10,115 nt of DNA from Clostridiales bacterium. Lineage in GTDB: Bacteria; Bacillota_A; Clostridia; Oscillospirales; Acutalibacteraceae. A program made the position numbers and the translations under genes. Positions within the stretch are counted from its first letter, which is position 1; each line of letters starts with the position of its first letter. The notes under the pieces were generated by a model. It saw only the letters and a program-made list of their open reading frames with translations, was not told where the DNA came from and ran no database searches. The DNA lies in NCBI GenBank assembly GCA_009774735.1, contig VSOH01000043.1, positions 1 through 10,115 of the forward strand. Direction: 5' to 3'. Positions 6,504-10,115 of the stretch are shown piece after piece.

Positions 6504-8165
6504 ATGATAACTGGATTGATGTTTAGAGATTCTATAATCTCTGCTGCGAATAATATTGCAAACAGCAGACAGGCTGTTGATGCATTGAATGTTTTTCCTG
6601 TTCCTGATGGCGATACAGGTACAAATATGAGTATGACCATTGGCGCTGCTGCCAAGGAAATGGCAGCACTGCCTGATAACTGCACAATTGAGGAGGCATC
6701 TGCCCGCTGTGCATCTGCACTTCTGCGTGGTGCAAGAGGTAATTCAGGTGTAATTCTTTCACTGATTTTCAGGGGCTTTTCAAAGGGCTTCAAGGGTATT
6801 GAAGAAGCCGGAGCAAATGATATAGCCAACGCTTTCAAGGAAGGTGTTGATGCTGCATATAAAGCTGTAATGAAACCCACAGAGGGCACTATTTTAACCG
6901 TTGTTCGTGAAGCAAAGGATGCCGCTGTTGAAATGGCAAAAATTCAGGATGACCCGCTTGAGGTTGCTTTTGCAGCACTGCAGGCAGCTAAAGAAGCACT
7001 TGCAAAAACACCCGAGCTGTTGCCTGTACTCAAAAAAGCAGGCGTTGTTGATGCAGGCGGTCAGGGCTTAATTCTTGTTTTTGAGGGTATGGAAAGTGTA
7101 TGGCACAATGGTGTGATTGTTCAGCCGATTGACGGCTCCGGTGTTACGCCTGTTTCAACCCCTTCAAAAAAGACTGTTGCAGATGCAAGTGATGACATTG
7201 AGTTTGGCTATTGTTCCGAATTTCTTATTGAAAAATCAAGCACTGCCAAGGAAAAGGATCCGTTAAAGCTCAGAGCATTTTTAGAGTCAATCGGTGATTG
7301 TGTTGTAGTGGTTGATGACAGTGACATTATCAAGGTACATGTTCATTCAAATGAGCCGGGCAATGTTATTCAGGCTGCATTGAAATACGGACAGCTTATC
7401 AATATAAAAATTGACAATATGCGTTATCAGCATGCGAATGCGGATGTAGGTGTCAAGGACGGCGAAAAGGTTATTGAGCCTGTGGTTACCAAGCCTGAAA
7501 ATGAATACGGCTTTGTTACTGTTTGTGCCGGTGACGGGCTTGCCGAGCTTTTCACTGACATTGGTGCAGATGTTGTTGTAAGCGGCGGTCAGACAATGAA
7601 TCCTTCGACTGACGACATTCTCAATGCTGTAATGAGTACGCCTGCAAAGACAGTGTTTGTTTTGCCTAACAATAAAAATATTATTATGGCAGCGGAGCAG
7701 GCTATACCTCTTGCTGCTGACAGAACGGTTAAGGTACTGCAGACCAAAACAATTCCGCAGGGTATTTCAGCAATGCTGATGTTTGATGAAACACTTGATG
7801 CTGATGAAAATATGATGAATATGATGGAGGCAGCAGGTGCTGTGCAGACGGCACAGGTCACCTTTGCCGCACGTGACAGTGAGGTTGAGGGACAGGCAGT
7901 TCACGAGGGACAGATGATGGGTCTTTGCAACGGCAAAATCAAATTCCTTGGTGAGGATAAGGTTGATATTGCTGTTAAATCTGCCGAAAAACTGTTTAAA
8001 AAGAGTGAGCATTCACTCATTACCGTGATTTATGGTGATGGTGTGAGCAGTGATGAGGCTTCACAGGTTGAGGCTGCACTGGCTAAAAAATGCGGTGCAG
8101 ATGTTGAAATCAGTGTGGTTGACGGCGGTCAGCCGATTTATTACTTTATTATTTCAGTGGAGTAA
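6504..8165 (+). CDS. fakA: Fatty acid kinase catalytic subunit (DAK2 domain, YloV/FakA family)
   Basis: This 553-residue protein has the normal length and layout for FakA. An N-terminal DhaL/DAK2 ATP-binding domain has FPVPDGDTGTNM (31-42), in which D35 and D37 match the magnesium ligands, and RGARGNSGVILS (75-86). A middle domain has KVHVHSNEPG (277-286) with two conserved histidines. A C-terminal DegV-like domain has GGQTMNPST (361-369), LPNNKNI (387-393) and GGQPIYYFIISVE at the end. FakA phosphorylates fatty acids held by a separate FakB protein, and the acyl-phosphate then enters phospholipid synthesis through PlsX/PlsY. No fakB is visible in this window. ATG 6504 has GGAG at 6491-6494, and its MITGLMF opening aligns with the family; M6 is a less likely start. 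The 3' end of the gene carries the ribosome site for recG, 6 bp away. Substrate assignment follows the family rather than direct sequence evidence. Confidence 0.93.
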   Translation: MITGLMFRDSIISAANNIANSRQAVDALNVFPVPDGDTGTNMSMTIGAAAKEMAALPDNCTIEEASARCASALLRGARGNSGVILSLIFRGFSKGFKGIEEAGANDIANAFKEGVDAAYKAVMKPTEGTILTVVREAKDAAVEMAKIQDDPLEVAFAALQAAKEALAKTPELLPVLKKAGVVDAGGQGLILVFEGMESVWHNGVIVQPIDGSGVTPVSTPSKKTVADASDDIEFGYCSEFLIEKSSTAKEKDPLKLRAFLESIGDCVVVVDDSDIIKVHVHSNEPGNVIQAALKYGQLINIKIDNMRYQHANADVGVKDGEKVIEPVVTKPENEYGFVTVCAGDGLAELFTDIGADVVVSGGQTMNPSTDDILNAVMSTPAKTVFVLPNNKNIIMAAEQAIPLAADRTVKVLQTKTIPQGISAMLMFDETLDADENMMNMMEAAGAVQTAQVTFAARDSEVEGQAVHEGQMMGLCNGKIKFLGEDKVDIAVKSAEKLFKKSEHSLITVIYGDGVSSDEASQVEAALAKKCGADVEISVVDGGQPIYYFIISVE

Positions 8166-8171
8166 ATACTG

Positions 8172-10115
8172 ATGCTTAATTTAAGTAGTAACATAAAATA
8201 TATTAAGGGCGTTGGTGAAAAAAGAGCGGGGCTGTTCGGCAGCCTCGCAATCTTTGATGTTGACGCCCTTATTCATTTTTTTCCCAGAAAGTATGAGGAC
8301 TGGACCAAGACAAAAACAGTCCGTGAGCTTGAAAACGGTGATGTTGTTTCAATCAAGGCAACAATGATTACTCCCGTTAAGGAGCATATGATAAGAAGAG
8401 GGATGACCCTTTATAAATGCCGTTTCAGTGACGGGGAAAGTATAATCAATGTAACAATATTCAATAATAAATATCAGGCACAGGCTTTAAGGGTCTATGA
8501 AGATTATGTATTGTTTGGTAAAATTGAAAAGAATTTAACTTCGGCATCAATGTCTTCACCAAAAATTGAAAGACTTGACACAGGAGTAAGAGTGCATCCT
8601 GTTTATCCTGCCACAGGCAAGCTGACGTCAAATGCTATTGCCAAGGTAGTGAAAACTGCACTTGAGTCACTGGAGGAAATTCCGGAAACGCTGGATAAAT
8701 CTGTCAGAGATAAATATAATCTCATAAGCCTTGACAGAGCAATCAGGCAGATTCATTTTCCTGACAGTGAAGAGGATATGCAGCAGGCTCGTCACAGACT
8801 TATTTTTGAGGAACTGCTCACATTGCAGATTGGTTTGTTGAAATTAAAGGGCAGAAACAAAACAAAAACCAATCTGAGAATGACTGCGGATTTTACTGAA
8901 GAATTTAAAAGCCTTTTGCCTTTTGAAATGACAAATGCCCAGAAAAGAGCAATTAAGGATTGTCTTGTTGATATGGCAGGGGATTACCCTATGAACAGAC
9001 TTTTGCAGGGTGATGTGGGTTCAGGTAAAACCGCAGTTGCAGCAGGACTTTGCTTTACCGTTATCAGAAACGGATATCAGTGTGCGCTTATGGCACCGAC
9101 TGAAATATTGGCTGTTCAGCATTATGAGGGCTTGTCAAAAATGCTTTTATCCACAGGGATTAATGTCAGGCTTTTGACAGGCTCAACAAAAGCAAAGGAA
9201 AAACGAGAAATAAAGGCAGCCCTGATAGAGGGTGAGATTGATTTGTTAATCGGCACGCACGCTATCATTCAGAATGATGTTGAATTTAAGTCAATAGGCT
9301 TGGTGATTACGGATGAGCAGCACCGCTTTGGTGTTAAACAAAGGGCGGCTCTGGCAGAAAAGGGCGAGGGGATTCATACCCTTGTTATGAGTGCAACACC
9401 AATACCGAGAACACTGGGGCTTATATTATATGGCGATCTTGATATAAGCATGCTTGACGAGCTTCCGCCGGGCAGACAGGAAATAAGAACAGACGTAGTG
9501 GATTCACGTTATCATCAAAGATTGTATAAATTTATAAAGGATGCGGCTGACAGGGGAGAACAGGCATATATCATTTGCCCTGCCATTGAAGAGAGCGAGG
9601 AAAGTATAGCTTTAAAGTCTGCCGAGCAATATGCACAGGAGCTTTCCGAGAGTGCGTTTCGCGGTTATAATATAGGACTTCTTCACGGGAAAATGAAGCC
9701 TAAGGAAAAGGATAATGTTATGAAAGCCTTTTCGTCAGGCGATGTGCAGATCTTGGTTGCAACGACTGTTGTGGAGGTTGGCGTCGATGTTCCCAATGCT
9801 ACGATTATGGTGATTGAAAATGCCGAGCGTTTCGGACTTTCACAGCTTCATCAGCTTCGCGGGAGAATAGGCAGAGGCAGTAAAAAAAGCTTTTGTGTGC
9901 TTGTTTCTGACAGTAAGAGTGAGAGTTCGCGCAACAGGCTTGAGGTTATGAAAAAAAACAGCAACGGCTTTAAAATTGCAGATGAGGATTTGAAAGCAAG
10001 AGGTCCGGGCGATTTCTTTGGTGAAAGACAGCACGGTCTGCCTGCTCTTAAAATTGCAGATATGCTTCAGGATCTGGAAACTCTGCACCTTGCTCAAAAA
10101 TGTGCAGGTGAAATT
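8172..10115 (+). CDS. recG: ATP-dependent DNA helicase RecG, C-terminus cut off by window edge
   Basis: An open frame of 648 codons runs to the window end. RecG proteins are usually about 680 residues, so only about 30 are missing. RecG remodels stalled replication forks and branch-migrates Holliday junctions. The N-terminal region has the helix-hairpin-helix-like IKYIKGVGEKRAGLF and FFPRKYEDW, followed by the OB-fold wedge domain. The helicase core has Walker A GDVGSGKT (280-287), DEQH (381-384), SATPIPRTL, TTVVEVGVDVPNA, and motif VI QLRGRIGRG (561-569). The C-terminal DLKARGPGDFFGERQHG is the RecG-specific segment after the second helicase domain. All catalytic motifs are intact. ATG 8172 is preceded by GTGGAG at 8157-8162, inside the last codons of fakA. 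It is co-transcribed with fakA. In many Clostridia rsmD and coaD follow recG, but that lies beyond the window and is not seen here. Confidence 0.97.
   Translation, partial: MLNLSSNIKYIKGVGEKRAGLFGSLAIFDVDALIHFFPRKYEDWTKTKTVRELENGDVVSIKATMITPVKEHMIRRGMTLYKCRFSDGESIINVTIFNNKYQAQALRVYEDYVLFGKIEKNLTSASMSSPKIERLDTGVRVHPVYPATGKLTSNAIAKVVKTALESLEEIPETLDKSVRDKYNLISLDRAIRQIHFPDSEEDMQQARHRLIFEELLTLQIGLLKLKGRNKTKTNLRMTADFTEEFKSLLPFEMTNAQKRAIKDCLVDMAGDYPMNRLLQGDVGSGKTAVAAGLCFTVIRNGYQCALMAPTEILAVQHYEGLSKMLLSTGINVRLLTGSTKAKEKREIKAALIEGEIDLLIGTHAIIQNDVEFKSIGLVITDEQHRFGVKQRAALAEKGEGIHTLVMSATPIPRTLGLILYGDLDISMLDELPPGRQEIRTDVVDSRYHQRLYKFIKDAADRGEQAYIICPAIEESEESIALKSAEQYAQELSESAFRGYNIGLLHGKMKPKEKDNVMKAFSSGDVQILVATTVVEVGVDVPNATIMVIENAERFGLSQLHQLRGRIGRGSKKSFCVLVSDSKSESSRNRLEVMKKNSNGFKIADEDLKARGPGDFFGERQHGLPALKIADMLQDLETLHLAQKCAGEI

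Noticed and set aside
6458..6889. 143-residue open frame on the minus strand across the start of fakA
   Set aside because: It is antisense to the highly conserved DAK2 domain, shows no recognisable motif or ribosome site, and its alanine/serine/proline-rich composition reflects the complementary codons.
8003..8018. Inverted repeat GAGTGA-GCAT-TCACTC within fakA
   Set aside because: It is a 6-bp stem inside coding sequence with no U-tract, no nearby gene boundary and no promoter; it is likely chance.
10000..10050. ERQHG in the RecG C-terminal segment where RQSG is common
   Set aside because: Histidine at this position is, to my knowledge, also found in clostridial RecG proteins, and all catalytic motifs are intact.
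9840..10097. 85-residue minus-strand frame opposite recG
   Set aside because: It is a shadow of conserved RecG helicase motif VI and the C-terminal segment.

Overview
The window looks like chromosomal DNA of a low-GC (roughly 40% by eye) Gram-positive bacterium, most likely a Clostridia member of the Ruminococcaceae/Oscillospiraceae type. The evidence is the gene set (YmdB, Asp23/Gls24 protein YloU, fatty acid kinase FakA/YloV, RecG), the strong purine-rich Shine-Dalgarno sites, the frequent AGA/AGG arginine codons and the lipoprotein-type binding protein. The species cannot be fixed from the sequence alone. I saw no rRNA, tRNA, CRISPR array, insertion sequence, phage gene or plasmid gene.

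Layout: the left third reads leftward and the right two thirds read rightward, diverging from a 161-bp intergenic region (3660-3820). Leftward, in transcription order, are a LOG-family nucleotide phosphoribohydrolase (3081-3659), then two half-size ABC exporters (1206-2981, and 1-1209 cut off by the window edge). The exporters overlap by 4 bp (ATGA) and almost certainly form a heterodimer. The pair has its own extended -10 promoter, and no terminator separates it from the LOG gene. Rightward is a tight five-gene run: ymdB-like phosphodiesterase (3821-4594), family 5 solute-binding lipoprotein (4597-6105), Asp23/YloU protein (6130-6489), FakA (6504-8165) and recG (8172 to the window end, lacking only a short C-terminus). 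Gaps are 2, 24, 14 and 6 bp, so this is probably one operon driven by a promoter at 3759-3787.

How the genes may work together: yloU-yloV(fakA) near recG is a familiar Firmicutes arrangement linking envelope/fatty-acid functions with housekeeping DNA repair. Less expected are ymdB at the head of the run and a peptide-type binding lipoprotein, with no permease or ATPase beside it, between ymdB and yloU. The divergent control region holds a long imperfect palindrome (3722-3749) lying over the LOG promoter and just upstream of the ymdB promoter, a good candidate operator for both directions. An 8-bp perfect hairpin sits at the ymdB/lipoprotein junction, immediately before the lipoprotein's ribosome binding site. 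I found no clearly novel defence or mobile system. The points worth following are the orphan lipoprotein, the two regulatory elements and the unidentified cargo of the exporter pair.
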